Positions 10,401-17,634 of a DNA stretch of 30,900 bases are shown here, in pieces (position 1 is the stretch's first letter; every line of letters starts with the position of its first letter). Source of the stretch: JAGLSB01 sp023135955 (GTDB lineage: Bacteria > Bacteroidota > Bacteroidia > Bacteroidales > GCA-2748055); assembly GCA_030673645.1 (NCBI GenBank), contig DAOVIO010000028.1:1-30900 (forward strand), read 5' to 3'. The position numbers were made by a program, and so were the translations under genes. The notes below the pieces were generated by a model, which saw nothing but the letters and a program-made list of their open reading frames with translations, was not told where the DNA came from and did not search any database.

Positions 10401-10652
10401 AGCAAAAACTGAAAAACGAATCCTGGATTGTAAAAAAGAATAAATCGAGGTTATCACTACCCCAACAGCACCTGAATATGCAAAAGCTTTTGGGATCAGT
10501 TCGGCACTAAATACTTCAAGAAAATATGATTGAGCACTCACGTCGAAAGCACCAGCAAATATCCCAAGAAATACAGATTGAAGCAAAAGAATAAGTACAC
10601 TGGATACTTCTTCTTTTTCAATATTTAAATTTTTTCGGAGTCCTGATGCCAT
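7485..10652 (-). CDS. NTT-like (ATP/ADP translocase-type) carrier fused to HEAT repeats and cNMP-like tail
   Basis: A 1055-residue membrane protein. Residues about 15-425 contain roughly 12 hydrophobic helices of the major-facilitator/NTT type. KLFSKSLKDSVEVPSSKILY (339-358), then LDSDVRYDVQARIDGTINEL, resembles the conserved region of nucleotide transporters (K-x-x-x-F-D-x-x-K-E, then a helix starting K/R-x-D). A soluble helical part follows: HEAT-like repeats about 500-900 (for example LPDDRLKALVAIGKSSEEQAG and LKDNVTDVRISAIRLVGQM). The last 120 residues contain short strands (FKLPLSGVKDYFLYTSEGSI, ILGEGNQIPV, DTSLLILKGEDLKELI) reminiscent of a degenerate cyclic-nucleotide-binding domain. 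The Bacteroidota family is known but uncharacterised; a true nucleotide-exchange activity is not shown. First gene of the minus-strand run, with the phosphatase start 7 bp downstream. The start at 10652 is the only good ATG before the first helix. Confidence 0.8.
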   Translation of the reverse strand: MASGLRKNLNIEKEEVSSVLILLLQSVFLGIFAGAFDVSAQSYFLEVFSAELIPKAFAYSGAVGVVITSIYSFLQSRIRFSVFAVINLLFVAIVTTGLRVGFTFFSNEDLTFVMLVLMGPLIIISFLGFWGTVGRMFSLRQGKRLFGIIDTGMIVGIIVVSYAIPVLLSFKFHILNSLYICSGSMIVALLVQIYISSRYSLKGQTENIEKSDKKRSNFLDLFREKYTVLMVSFVVLSVLAAFFIHYSFLVVTETNFPDSNALASFLGVFMGTVMVFSLVFKTFVYTRLMKTYGLKVALAIAPIILGIFVIGALFVGKFYGFTATSAGFTFFFLLTVSGKLFSKSLKDSVEVPSSKILYQSLDSDVRYDVQARIDGTINELAALAGGLLLVGLAMISSINLLHFSFVLTIILVLWIVAAFLLHRAYKDSLTGALVKFKQTVTSDSEDNNLNERTITKSDNSGNIENILEFAPQTWNGFISRNMKPLLSGTDSLRTLTLGWISRLNIFESQNLLIDIEKSSDKKSKGIFRSLIERFKLKTSELNIETINKLAHSQLPDDRLKALVAIGKSSEEQAGSFLPLLLKDNVTDVRISAIRLVGQMKMLDYGSTLIDMLDHKVYYPFAFNSLAPIVDDFLDKLDQAFYKSTSSEKLMIRIIRLMSKSETDKAIPYLLTKLDQPLSRIHIESFKALVKLDYIPDLQFRQRLIEHLYKLIGVTAWNISIKQSLREGSFSDELIDALEAEIGSSYNHVFITLSLLYDTKTIAQIKSNIETGSGESIGFSLELLDLFVDESIKANLFAILEFSNETSKIQNLQSEYPIEILHNEKIIHAIFNRDYNYLDTYTLILAIKETSKIKNYQADNNLIAHLFNPNLKVAEIATHQMFLLNKEVLYSVLSRIELQRRLELATIISNLEEKDNQYSKDNFEILKSSPLSKIISISELFQISRLFSRTVLEKGIEFKLPLSGVKDYFLYTSEGSIQILGEGNQIPVADTGDFYRIKESDFGNLKNLRIIPEKDTSLLILKGEDLKELIFDHEEIFLSVLGLFLKDRSSNSLIKQ

Positions 10653-10914
10653 TTTTCTCCTAAAATTAAATAGTTTTAATGTACCAAAATACTAAATTAT
10701 TTTATACGAGCAGACGATTTTCATCAATAAAAAAAAGTTGTTTATCAAGTTTTGTAAATTTTATTCCAACAATTAATAAGTATAATAAAATATTCCTTCC
10801 TTAATAGCCTGTTTCTTAGCTTATTATGAAGTCTTTGCGAAATAATATCAATAATAGTATTGTTATTCTTAGTTTTTTTTTAATACTTTTAATTAAATTA
10901 TTTGACGAAGTATT
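10653..10914. other. AT-rich divergent intergenic region
   Basis: 262 bp between the divergent carrier gene (minus) and yhhQ (plus). Very AT-rich, with runs of T and A. It must hold the promoters for both directions, but I found no full TAnnTTTG box on either strand; the nearest is TATTTTG on the minus strand (one base short in the spacer). No riboswitch-like hairpin pair or repeat seen. Confidence 0.5.
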
Positions 10915-11703
10915 ATGTTCGATTTCGGAGATATCGTAGATAAAAAGATTGCTCGCAGACGTGAAGTAGTGTTCATAATATTGGCGGGGTTCTTCCTCGG
11001 AACTCTAGCAATATTAAACATTCTGGGGATTTCACGGCAAATAGATTTGTCCTTTTCAATTGGTGAAATAACCATTCCTTTTATTGTTTTCGTTGGTGTT
11101 CTGCCTTACCCGATTACATTCCTTTGTACAGATTTTATTTCTGAGCTTTACGGAAAAAGAAGAGCAAATATTATTGTTTGGGTAGGATTAGCACTGAATA
11201 TATGGGTTTTGTTTATTCTTTGGGTTGGTGGTGCCCTTCCTCCACAACCAGAATTAATGGAAAATGGATTGCCTGCAATTGACGACTCAAATTATACATT
11301 TTTTCAAATTAGGAAATGGACATTTGGTGCCACAATGGCATCAATGATTGCATATATAACGGCTCAATTCGTCGATGTACATATTTTCCATGCCATACGC
11401 AAACTGACTAAAGGCAAGATGTTATGGTTACGAAACAACGGTTCAACACTTACCAGTCAGTTAGTCGATTCCATCGCAGTTGTAAGTATTACATTTTTTT
11501 ATGCTCCTGAAGCAATAAGTATTATGGGAGGAGAAACTGTAATACACGGACTTATTATTCTTATCATAAGTAATTATGTTTTCAAGGTGATATCTGCACT
11601 TCTGGATACAGTTCCTTTTTATATTGGAACACGTATGCTTTCGAAATATCTGCATCTTGAGCCTAACAAAGAATTCTTAGAAGAAGAAAAGGATACTAAA
11701 TAG
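10915..11703 (+). CDS. yhhQ: Queuosine precursor transporter (YhhQ/DUF165 family)
   Basis: A 262-residue inner-membrane protein with about six to seven hydrophobic helices, typical of the YhhQ/DUF165 vitamin-uptake-like family that imports queuosine precursors (preQ0/preQ1) for tRNA modification. Supporting features are the cytoplasmic start, helix 1 (VVFIILAGFFLGTLAILNIL), the conserved PYPITFLCTDFISELYGKRRA (about residues 62-82, split here as PYPITFLCTDFISELYGKRR then A), AQFVDVHIFHAIRKLTKGKMLWLRNN near 148-173 and TSQLVDSIAV, all family signatures. It is slightly longer than the E. coli protein, with a 20-residue charged tail (EFLEEEKDTK). It stands alone on the plus strand, divergent from the large operon on the left; its 3' end overlaps aroK on the opposite strand by 8 bp. 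I see no preQ1 riboswitch upstream. Confidence 0.88.
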   Translation: MFDFGDIVDKKIARRREVVFIILAGFFLGTLAILNILGISRQIDLSFSIGEITIPFIVFVGVLPYPITFLCTDFISELYGKRRANIIVWVGLALNIWVLFILWVGGALPPQPELMENGLPAIDDSNYTFFQIRKWTFGATMASMIAYITAQFVDVHIFHAIRKLTKGKMLWLRNNGSTLTSQLVDSIAVVSITFFYAPEAISIMGGETVIHGLIILIISNYVFKVISALLDTVPFYIGTRMLSKYLHLEPNKEFLEEEKDTK

Positions 11704-12211
11704 AAGAAAGATAATCTTTTATTATCTCAGCAAATTTCTTTGTTGATAAATCTTTAGAATCAATCACAATATTAGCCTGTTCATAAAAAGCACCTCTTTC
11801 CTTGAGAGTGTTTTTAATATATTCTAAAATTTCCGATTTGGATTTTTCCGCAATCAAGGGCCGTTCAGCTTTTGCTTTACTGAGACGGGAATAAATACTT
11901 GCAGAATCAAGTTTAAGGTAAATGGTAATTCCATTCTCATTCATCCAATTCATATTATCATGAAAACATGGAGCACCTCCTCCAACCGAGATAATGATAT
12001 TGTTTGTTTCTCTTAATAATCTCAGATTTTCTGTCTCCAGATTTCTAAAATATTTTTCACCTTCTTTTTTAAAAATCTGATTAATGGATTTACCAGTTTT
12101 ATTGACAATATATGTATCCAGATCGATAAAATCGAAATTCAGATGTCTGGCAAGTTTTTTACCATAAGTGGTTTTCCCTGCTCCCATAAATCCGATTACG
12201 AATATTTTCAA
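11696..12211 (-). CDS. aroK: Shikimate kinase
   Basis: A 171-residue cytoplasmic enzyme that phosphorylates shikimate with ATP at the fifth step of the chorismate pathway to aromatic amino acids. All family motifs are present: Walker A GFMGAGKTT (residues 8-16), DLDTYI with the shikimate-binding Asp (30-35), YFRNLE with Arg56-57 region, the GGGAP loop (77-81) and the LID motif ERPLI (116-120). Length is normal. It follows parC by 11 bp on the minus strand and is the last gene of the parE-parC-aroK run; the stop codon lies inside the convergent yhhQ 3' end, leaving no room for a terminator between them. Confidence 0.95.
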   Translation of the reverse strand: MKIFVIGFMGAGKTTYGKKLARHLNFDFIDLDTYIVNKTGKSINQIFKKEGEKYFRNLETENLRLLRETNNIIISVGGGAPCFHDNMNWMNENGITIYLKLDSASIYSRLSKAKAERPLIAEKSKSEILEYIKNTLKERGAFYEQANIVIDSKDLSTKKFAEIIKDYLSSI

Positions 12212-12222
12212 AACGATGCTAT

Positions 12223-14868
12223 TTAAAGATTCAAAGACATTTGTCCATTAGCCGAAGAATCCGACTTTTCTTCATCATCACTTTTAGGTTCTTCCTGAAC
12301 TTCCTCAGCAGGTTTAGATTCTGTCTCAGAAATTAAAGGTTCCAGTTCTTTAACCACTTCCACTTCATATGTTGACAATCTTTTCCCACGAGCTTTAAAA
12401 CTCTTAACACCAATGAAGTCTGCAACTTCAATAATTTCAGGTGCTCTGTTTTTATTCTTGCCACCAAACTTCAGTTCTAAGCGAGGGTATTCAACTTCTG
12501 TCAAACTAATTAACCTCGACTCAGGATTATCCCCTATAAAACTTTGTGATTTTAAAGAGGCTTCCATTTTAAATCTTTTCAAATAATAATAATCCTGATC
12601 AGCGTCATAAAATACGGCTGAATATAATTTCCCATCCTTGAACTTTTCTATAATCAGGTAATCATCTTCAAAATGATTTGAAAGATCAAAATTACAGTTT
12701 CGGTAAGTTCCTGATTTTGTTACTACGAGCAGTTTATCATTTCCCGAAAATTCGCCAAGGAAATTTCCTCGTGCATCAGCATTCAGACGTTTAACATCTT
12801 CATCGAACCAAATTTTCCTGCCACCAAGAGTTGATTCTCCTTTTTCTTTAAGAACAATCTTAAGAATGGCATGCTTAGTTAATATATTCCCCATTGATCC
12901 CTTACCTTTAATGTCAAGCTCGCCAAAATCAAAATCAAGAATAAGGTTCTTAAGTCTGGGTCGTGGTTTAAGATAAATCTTAACTACTTCGGCTTCTCCA
13001 TTTAGGTTGACCGTCATGTAAAGGATACGAGAATTTTTATGCTCTTTAATAAAAGAATATTGTTTGTCTCTGGTAATGCCTGTAATAGCTGAACGCTTTA
13101 CCATTGCCTTCCCTTTATTTCCATCAAAATAAACTACATTAAAAATGGTCCGATTGTCATTTCTCTTAAATACCGCAATATGAATAATGTCCTTTCCTGC
13201 GAAAATTTTATCAGCCACTTTGGTAACCATATATGATCCATTCTTATGAATAGTAATGATTTCATCAATGTCTGAACATTCACATACATATTCGTCCTTT
13301 TTAAGACCGGTCCCAAAGAAACCCTCTTTATAGTTTACATAAAGTTTCTCGTTTGCAACTACTACTTTTGCTGCTTCAATATTTTCAAAATTCCTGATCT
13401 CTGTCTTTCTTTCTCTGCCTTTTCCGTATTTTTTCTTTATTTGACGGTAATAATTAATAGTATAAGGAACAATATTCTCTAAATGATTATTTACTTCTTC
13501 AATTTCCAGTTCCAATCCTTTTATCTGCTCATCAGCCTTTTTCTTATCAAACTTTGAAATTCTTTTGATTTTAATCTCTGTAAGATGTATAATATCATCT
13601 CTTGTCACCTCTCTTTTCAGAAGCTTTTTATAAGGCTTCAAACCTTTATCAATTGTCTCAATTACCGATTCCCAGGTTTCACAATCTTCAATATTGTTAT
13701 AAATCTTGTTCTCAATAAATATTTTCTCTAAGCTCGAGAAATGCCAGGCTGTTTCCAGTTCTTCAAGTCTTATCTTTAGTTCAAGCTCTAATAATTTCAG
13801 AGTATTGTCTGTGTTATTTTTGAGAATTTCTGAAACACCAATAAATCTTGGTTTATCCTCTTCAATAACACATAGATTTGGCGAAATTGATAGTTCGCAA
13901 TCGCTGAAAGCATACAAGGCATCGATGGTCTTATCGGAAGAAATGTTTGGCCCGAGGTGCACCAGAATTTCAACATTTCCTGCTGTATTATCATCAATCT
14001 TACGAATCTTGATTTTACCCTTTTCATTGGCTTTTAGAATAGACTCAATGAGTCCGGAAGTAGTTTTACCAAAAGGAATCTCGCTAATTAGGAGAGTTTT
14101 CTTATCGACTCGTTCGATTTTTGCCCTTACTTTTACCTGTCCACCTCTCAGTCCATCGTTATACCTTGAAAAATCTGCCATTCCGCCTGTAGGAAAATCG
14201 GGAAATAACTCAAATGATTTATTCTGAAGGTGTGCAATAGATGCATCAATAAGTTCAATAAAATTATGAGGAAGAATCTTTGATGCCAGTCCTACCGCAA
14301 TGCCCTCTCCTCCCTGAGCAAGCAGAAGAGGAAATTTTACCGGTAAAGTAAATGGTTCTTTGTTCCTTCCGTCATAAGTTATTTTCCACTCTGTTGTTTT
14401 CGGATTAAAAACAACATCGAGAGCAAATTTTGACAAACGTGCTTCAATATATCTTGGTGCGGCAGATCCATCGCCTGTGAGAATATTCCCCCAGTTTCCT
14501 TGAGTTTCAACAAGAAGATCTTTCTGGCCAATCTGAACAAGTGCATCACCAATTGAGGCATCGCCATGTGGATGAAACTGCATAGTATGGCCAATAATAT
14601 TTGCCACTTTATTAAACCTGCCATCATCCAATCGCTTCATCGAATGAAGTATTCTTCTCTGGACAGGTTTCAATCCATCATCCAGATGTGGGACAGCACG
14701 TTCAAGAATCACATATGATGCATATTCGAGAAACCAATCCTCGTACATCCCAGATAAGTGAACTATTTTAGGAACATTATTGCTCCCGCCTCCGCCTGCT
14801 CCGACATCTGAACTGCCAGCCAGATTTTCATCTATACTGTTTATATTTGAATCATCCATAAAATTCAA
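12223..14868 (-). CDS. parC: DNA topoisomerase IV subunit A (ParC-like)
   Basis: An 881-residue type IIA topoisomerase cleavage subunit, acting with ParE in ATP-driven decatenation and relaxation. Residues 35-150 hold the winged-helix region: LERAVPHLDDGLKPVQRRIL (55-74), the FHPHGDASIGDALVQ segment (98-112) and AAPRYIEARL with the catalytic Tyr140. A tower and coiled coil follow (KIKRISKFDKKKADEQIKGL region), then a C-terminal part with weak propeller-type strands (e.g. GDGKL-like KFKDGKLYSAVFYD) and a Glu/Ser/Lys-rich disordered tail ending NGQMSLNL. The usual quinolone-contact serine is Ala104 here, which I believe is normal for the Bacteroidota ParC-like group. The first 34 residues (Ser/Gly-rich) are extra. 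The gene starts 8 bp after the parE stop and precedes aroK by 11 bp. Confidence 0.95.
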   Translation of the reverse strand: MNFMDDSNINSIDENLAGSSDVGAGGGGSNNVPKIVHLSGMYEDWFLEYASYVILERAVPHLDDGLKPVQRRILHSMKRLDDGRFNKVANIIGHTMQFHPHGDASIGDALVQIGQKDLLVETQGNWGNILTGDGSAAPRYIEARLSKFALDVVFNPKTTEWKITYDGRNKEPFTLPVKFPLLLAQGGEGIAVGLASKILPHNFIELIDASIAHLQNKSFELFPDFPTGGMADFSRYNDGLRGGQVKVRAKIERVDKKTLLISEIPFGKTTSGLIESILKANEKGKIKIRKIDDNTAGNVEILVHLGPNISSDKTIDALYAFSDCELSISPNLCVIEEDKPRFIGVSEILKNNTDNTLKLLELELKIRLEELETAWHFSSLEKIFIENKIYNNIEDCETWESVIETIDKGLKPYKKLLKREVTRDDIIHLTEIKIKRISKFDKKKADEQIKGLELEIEEVNNHLENIVPYTINYYRQIKKKYGKGRERKTEIRNFENIEAAKVVVANEKLYVNYKEGFFGTGLKKDEYVCECSDIDEIITIHKNGSYMVTKVADKIFAGKDIIHIAVFKRNDNRTIFNVVYFDGNKGKAMVKRSAITGITRDKQYSFIKEHKNSRILYMTVNLNGEAEVVKIYLKPRPRLKNLILDFDFGELDIKGKGSMGNILTKHAILKIVLKEKGESTLGGRKIWFDEDVKRLNADARGNFLGEFSGNDKLLVVTKSGTYRNCNFDLSNHFEDDYLIIEKFKDGKLYSAVFYDADQDYYYLKRFKMEASLKSQSFIGDNPESRLISLTEVEYPRLELKFGGKNKNRAPEIIEVADFIGVKSFKARGKRLSTYEVEVVKELEPLISETESKPAEEVQEEPKSDDEEKSDSSANGQMSLNL

Positions 14869-14876
14869 TGCAAATT

Positions 14877-16739
14877 TTAAACCTCAAGCTCTTCAACAAG
14901 GTCCTCCTCAACAAGATCTTCTTCAATTCTGAGGTTCTCAATAATAAAATCTTGTCTGTCAGGGGTATTTTTCCCCATATAAAATGACAGTAGTTCACTT
15001 ATACTATCATCTTTATGCAAACGCACAGGCTCCAGCCTTATATCTTCCCCGATAAAATATTTAAACTCATCTGGAGAGATTTCTCCTAATCCTTTGAACC
15101 GGGTAATTTCCGACGATTTCCCAAGCTTGTCAAGAGCTGCTCGCTTTTCTCCTTCATTATAACAATAATGAGTATTCTTCTTATTTCTTACTCTGAATAA
15201 AGGAGTCTTCAGCACATAAAGATGACCTTTCCTTACTAAATTTGGGAAAAACTGAAGAAAGAAAGTTATAAGGAGTAAACGGATATGCATTCCATCCACG
15301 TCAGCATCGGTTGCAATCACAACATTTTTATATCGTAAGTCATCCAGACCTTCTTCTATATTCAAGGCTGATTGAAGAAGATTAAATTCTTCATTCTCAT
15401 AAACGATTTTCTTAGTCAGCCCGTATGTATTCAATGGTTTGCCTTTCAAACTAAATACTGCCTGAGTATTTACATCTCTTGATTTGGTAATAGATCCGGA
15501 TGCTGAATCGCCCTCAGTTATAAATATAGTTGATTCAGATTTGCGTGCATGATTTGAGTTATAGTGCGCCCTGCAATCTCTGAGTTTTTTATTATGAAGA
15601 TTTGCCTTTTTAGCCCTGTCACGAGCTAGTTTCTGAATACCTGAAATTGCTTTTCGTTCTTTCTCGGAATCCTGAATTTTCCTAAGTAGAATATTGGCAA
15701 CTTCCGGATTCTTATGGAGATAATTATTTAGATGTGTTGACAGGAAATTGACAATAAAATTTCTTACTGAAGATCCCTTAGGACCCATATCTTTTGATCC
15801 CAATTTAGTTTTTGTCTGTGATTCAAAGACTGGCTCTTCAACTTTAATGCTAATAGCAGCAATTACAGAAGCTCTGATATCGGAAGGATCATAATCTTTT
15901 TTATAAAATTCCCGGACTGTTTTAACAAGTGCTTCCCGAAATGCTATAAGATGTGTTCCACCCTGAGTTGTATGCTGACCATTAACAAAACTAAAATACT
16001 CCTCACCATATTGATTACCATGAGTCAAAGCGACTTCAATATCCTCATCCTGAATATGAATAATCGGATACAAGCTTTCCTCATTCATATTATCGTTGAG
16101 TAAATCGACCAGTCCATTTTTTGAAACAAAAACATTTCCATTATAGTTTATCTTCAATCCTGAATTGAGATAAATATAATACTTGATCATGTTCTCAACA
16201 TATTCAGGAATAAACCTGAATTTCCCAAACATTTCACCATCAGGATAAAAAGAAATAGTTGTTCCGTTCTTATTATTTGATTTTGTTTCAGTACCATCTT
16301 CAAGGAGAATGCCCCTTTCAAAACTTGCAAATCTCGATTTCCCTTCTCGTACAGATTCGATCTGGAAACGAGTACTTAATGCATTTACTGCTTTAATACC
16401 AACACCGTTAAGGCCGACCGATTTCTTAAATACTTTGGAGTCATATTTTGCTCCGGTATTCATTTTGGAAGAAACATCTACCAACTTTCCAAGCGGAACT
16501 CCTCTTCCATAATCACTTACCTTAACAAAATCTTCATTAATTTCAACATCAATAATCTTCCCAAAGCCCATCATATACTCATCTATGGAATTATCTAATA
16601 CTTCCTTTAGCAGAAGATAAATCCCATCATCAGGAGAGGAACCGTCACCTAGTTTCCCAATATACATTCCAGGTCTTTTTCGGATGTGTTCCCTCCAATC
16701 CAGTGTTTTTATGCTCTCTTCTGAATAATTTGCTGTCAT
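14877..16739 (-). CDS. parE: DNA topoisomerase IV subunit B
   Basis: A 620-residue ATPase subunit of topoisomerase IV, partner of the parC product encoded next. GHKL ATPase motifs: EVLDNSIDE (46-54, catalytic Glu46 and Mg-binding Asn50), DYGRGVPLG (76-84), VGLNGVGIKAVNAL (108-121), and QTKTKLGS (308-315) with the transducer lysines. TOPRIM motifs: FITEGDSASGS (406-416; Glu409) and IATDADVDGMHIR (475-487; Asp478, Asp480). The C-terminal lead RFKGLGEISPDEF is present. The last residues form a short acidic repeat (IEEDLVEEDLVEELEV). Length is normal for the Bacteroidota form. A TATATTTG box lies 20 bp before the start, so parE probably begins its own transcript with parC and aroK. Confidence 0.96.
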   Translation of the reverse strand: MTANYSEESIKTLDWREHIRKRPGMYIGKLGDGSSPDDGIYLLLKEVLDNSIDEYMMGFGKIIDVEINEDFVKVSDYGRGVPLGKLVDVSSKMNTGAKYDSKVFKKSVGLNGVGIKAVNALSTRFQIESVREGKSRFASFERGILLEDGTETKSNNKNGTTISFYPDGEMFGKFRFIPEYVENMIKYYIYLNSGLKINYNGNVFVSKNGLVDLLNDNMNEESLYPIIHIQDEDIEVALTHGNQYGEEYFSFVNGQHTTQGGTHLIAFREALVKTVREFYKKDYDPSDIRASVIAAISIKVEEPVFESQTKTKLGSKDMGPKGSSVRNFIVNFLSTHLNNYLHKNPEVANILLRKIQDSEKERKAISGIQKLARDRAKKANLHNKKLRDCRAHYNSNHARKSESTIFITEGDSASGSITKSRDVNTQAVFSLKGKPLNTYGLTKKIVYENEEFNLLQSALNIEEGLDDLRYKNVVIATDADVDGMHIRLLLITFFLQFFPNLVRKGHLYVLKTPLFRVRNKKNTHYCYNEGEKRAALDKLGKSSEITRFKGLGEISPDEFKYFIGEDIRLEPVRLHKDDSISELLSFYMGKNTPDRQDFIIENLRIEEDLVEEDLVEELEV

Positions 16740-16758
16740 ACTATTTTCACAATTTTCA

Positions 16759-16766
16759 CAAATATA
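16759..16766 (-). promoter_or_regulatory. Candidate -7 box of the parE-parC-aroK transcript
   Basis: On the minus strand this reads TATATTTG, an exact fit to the Bacteroidota -7 consensus TAnnTTTG, 20 bp before the parE ATG. No TTG is seen 17-23 bp further upstream, so the -33 element is weak or absent. Inference from motif only. Confidence 0.35.
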
Positions 16767-16851
16767 ATTAAAACGTCACCTGCTGATACCTTGTATTTAT
16801 CAACAAGAAAATTAAATTAATGGTTCTCAAGTTATTGGAATTGTCTGATTG

Positions 16852-17634
16852 TTAAAAACTTATTGCTTCTACTACCATATCAACAAGATGATTGTCATTA
16901 TAGGCGTAGTGCGTATCAAAATTCCATTCCCACGATTTCCGGTTTTTAGATGCCGGAAGATCAGCAAAAATAAGTTTTTTTTCATTTATGACAGTCCCTT
17001 TCTTGTCTTTTTGAAGCTCAACCATGTCAGAAATTAAAATTCCTTTAGTGGATTGAAAAATGCTAAGATGAGATTGCTGAATTTGTTTTCTGAATGTTAG
17101 AATCTCCTCTTCAGAAAAGTTCCAGAATTTTTCCATATAGTCGACAAGTAAGGTATCGAGTTGATTCAATATATTCAGGGATATAACATATTCATAATTT
17201 TCAGTAAAGGAAATAGGAGGAATGTCCAAATTAGTAATATCAGGCTTTGACCCAGATTTCTGACCTTCATCAACCAATGAAAACACTCTTTCTATAAGCC
17301 CTGCTGTGATGTCTATATTTAATAATTGTACCGAACTCAGATTTTTAACTTTGTGTACAATTTGTCTTGGATGAGAAATATCTGCGAGAGTTATATCAAT
17401 GTTTCGTATATCTTGATTGTCAATTGGGAAATCTAGTAACCAACCACTCCCAAGAACTAATACTTTTTCTGGCTTTGCGGACTTCAGTTCATTCAAAATA
17501 AATTCATGACAATTATCGATATGATTATGCCAGTTCCCTTCCTCCCTAAAATATCGTTTCAGGATTCCAGCCTGATCCTTCAGATATCCCATTTTTCTGA
17601 GAGTCTTTCTTCCGGGTTCCAATATTTCAGCCAT
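16852..17634 (-). CDS. Unrecognised protein with a methyltransferase-like Rossmann start
   Basis: About 260 residues from the ATG at 17632-17634. An upstream in-frame ATG at 17656-17658 would add eight residues and lengthen the overlap with plsC. The later start gives the tidy 8-bp overlap ATGGCTGA with the plsC stop, typical of coupled translation, so I prefer it. Residues 58-64 (VLVLGSG), then WLLDFP, then ITLADIS (81-87), then LLNIDIT, follow the beta-alpha-beta order of class I SAM-dependent methyltransferases (glycine loop, acidic end of strand 2, Asp of strand 3), but the loop is not the usual G-x-G-x-G and no substrate motif is recognisable. The end has SYEW-like phrases: NRKSWEWNFDTHYAYND. 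A cytoplasmic protein. Function is unknown; it could equally be a non-catalytic relative. Placed between plsC and parE, 112 bp before the latter start. Confidence 0.72.
   Translation of the reverse strand: MAEILEPGRKTLRKMGYLKDQAGILKRYFREEGNWHNHIDNCHEFILNELKSAKPEKVLVLGSGWLLDFPIDNQDIRNIDITLADISHPRQIVHKVKNLSSVQLLNIDITAGLIERVFSLVDEGQKSGSKPDITNLDIPPISFTENYEYVISLNILNQLDTLLVDYMEKFWNFSEEEILTFRKQIQQSHLSIFQSTKGILISDMVELQKDKKGTVINEKKLIFADLPASKNRKSWEWNFDTHYAYNDNHLVDMVVEAISF

Noticed and set aside
10780..10914. preQ1 riboswitch before yhhQ
   Set aside because: The leader is AT-rich, with no G-C-rich stem plus A-rich tail of the preQ1-I type visible, so no call was made.
13706..14227. 173-codon plus-strand ORF inside parC
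   Set aside because: It is antisense to conserved ParC sequence, with Ser/Leu/Phe-rich shadow composition.
14877..16739. gyrB instead of parE
   Set aside because: Direct pairing with a ParC-like A subunit and the short B-subunit length without insert favour topoisomerase IV; no sign of gyrase-specific GyrA-box in the partner.
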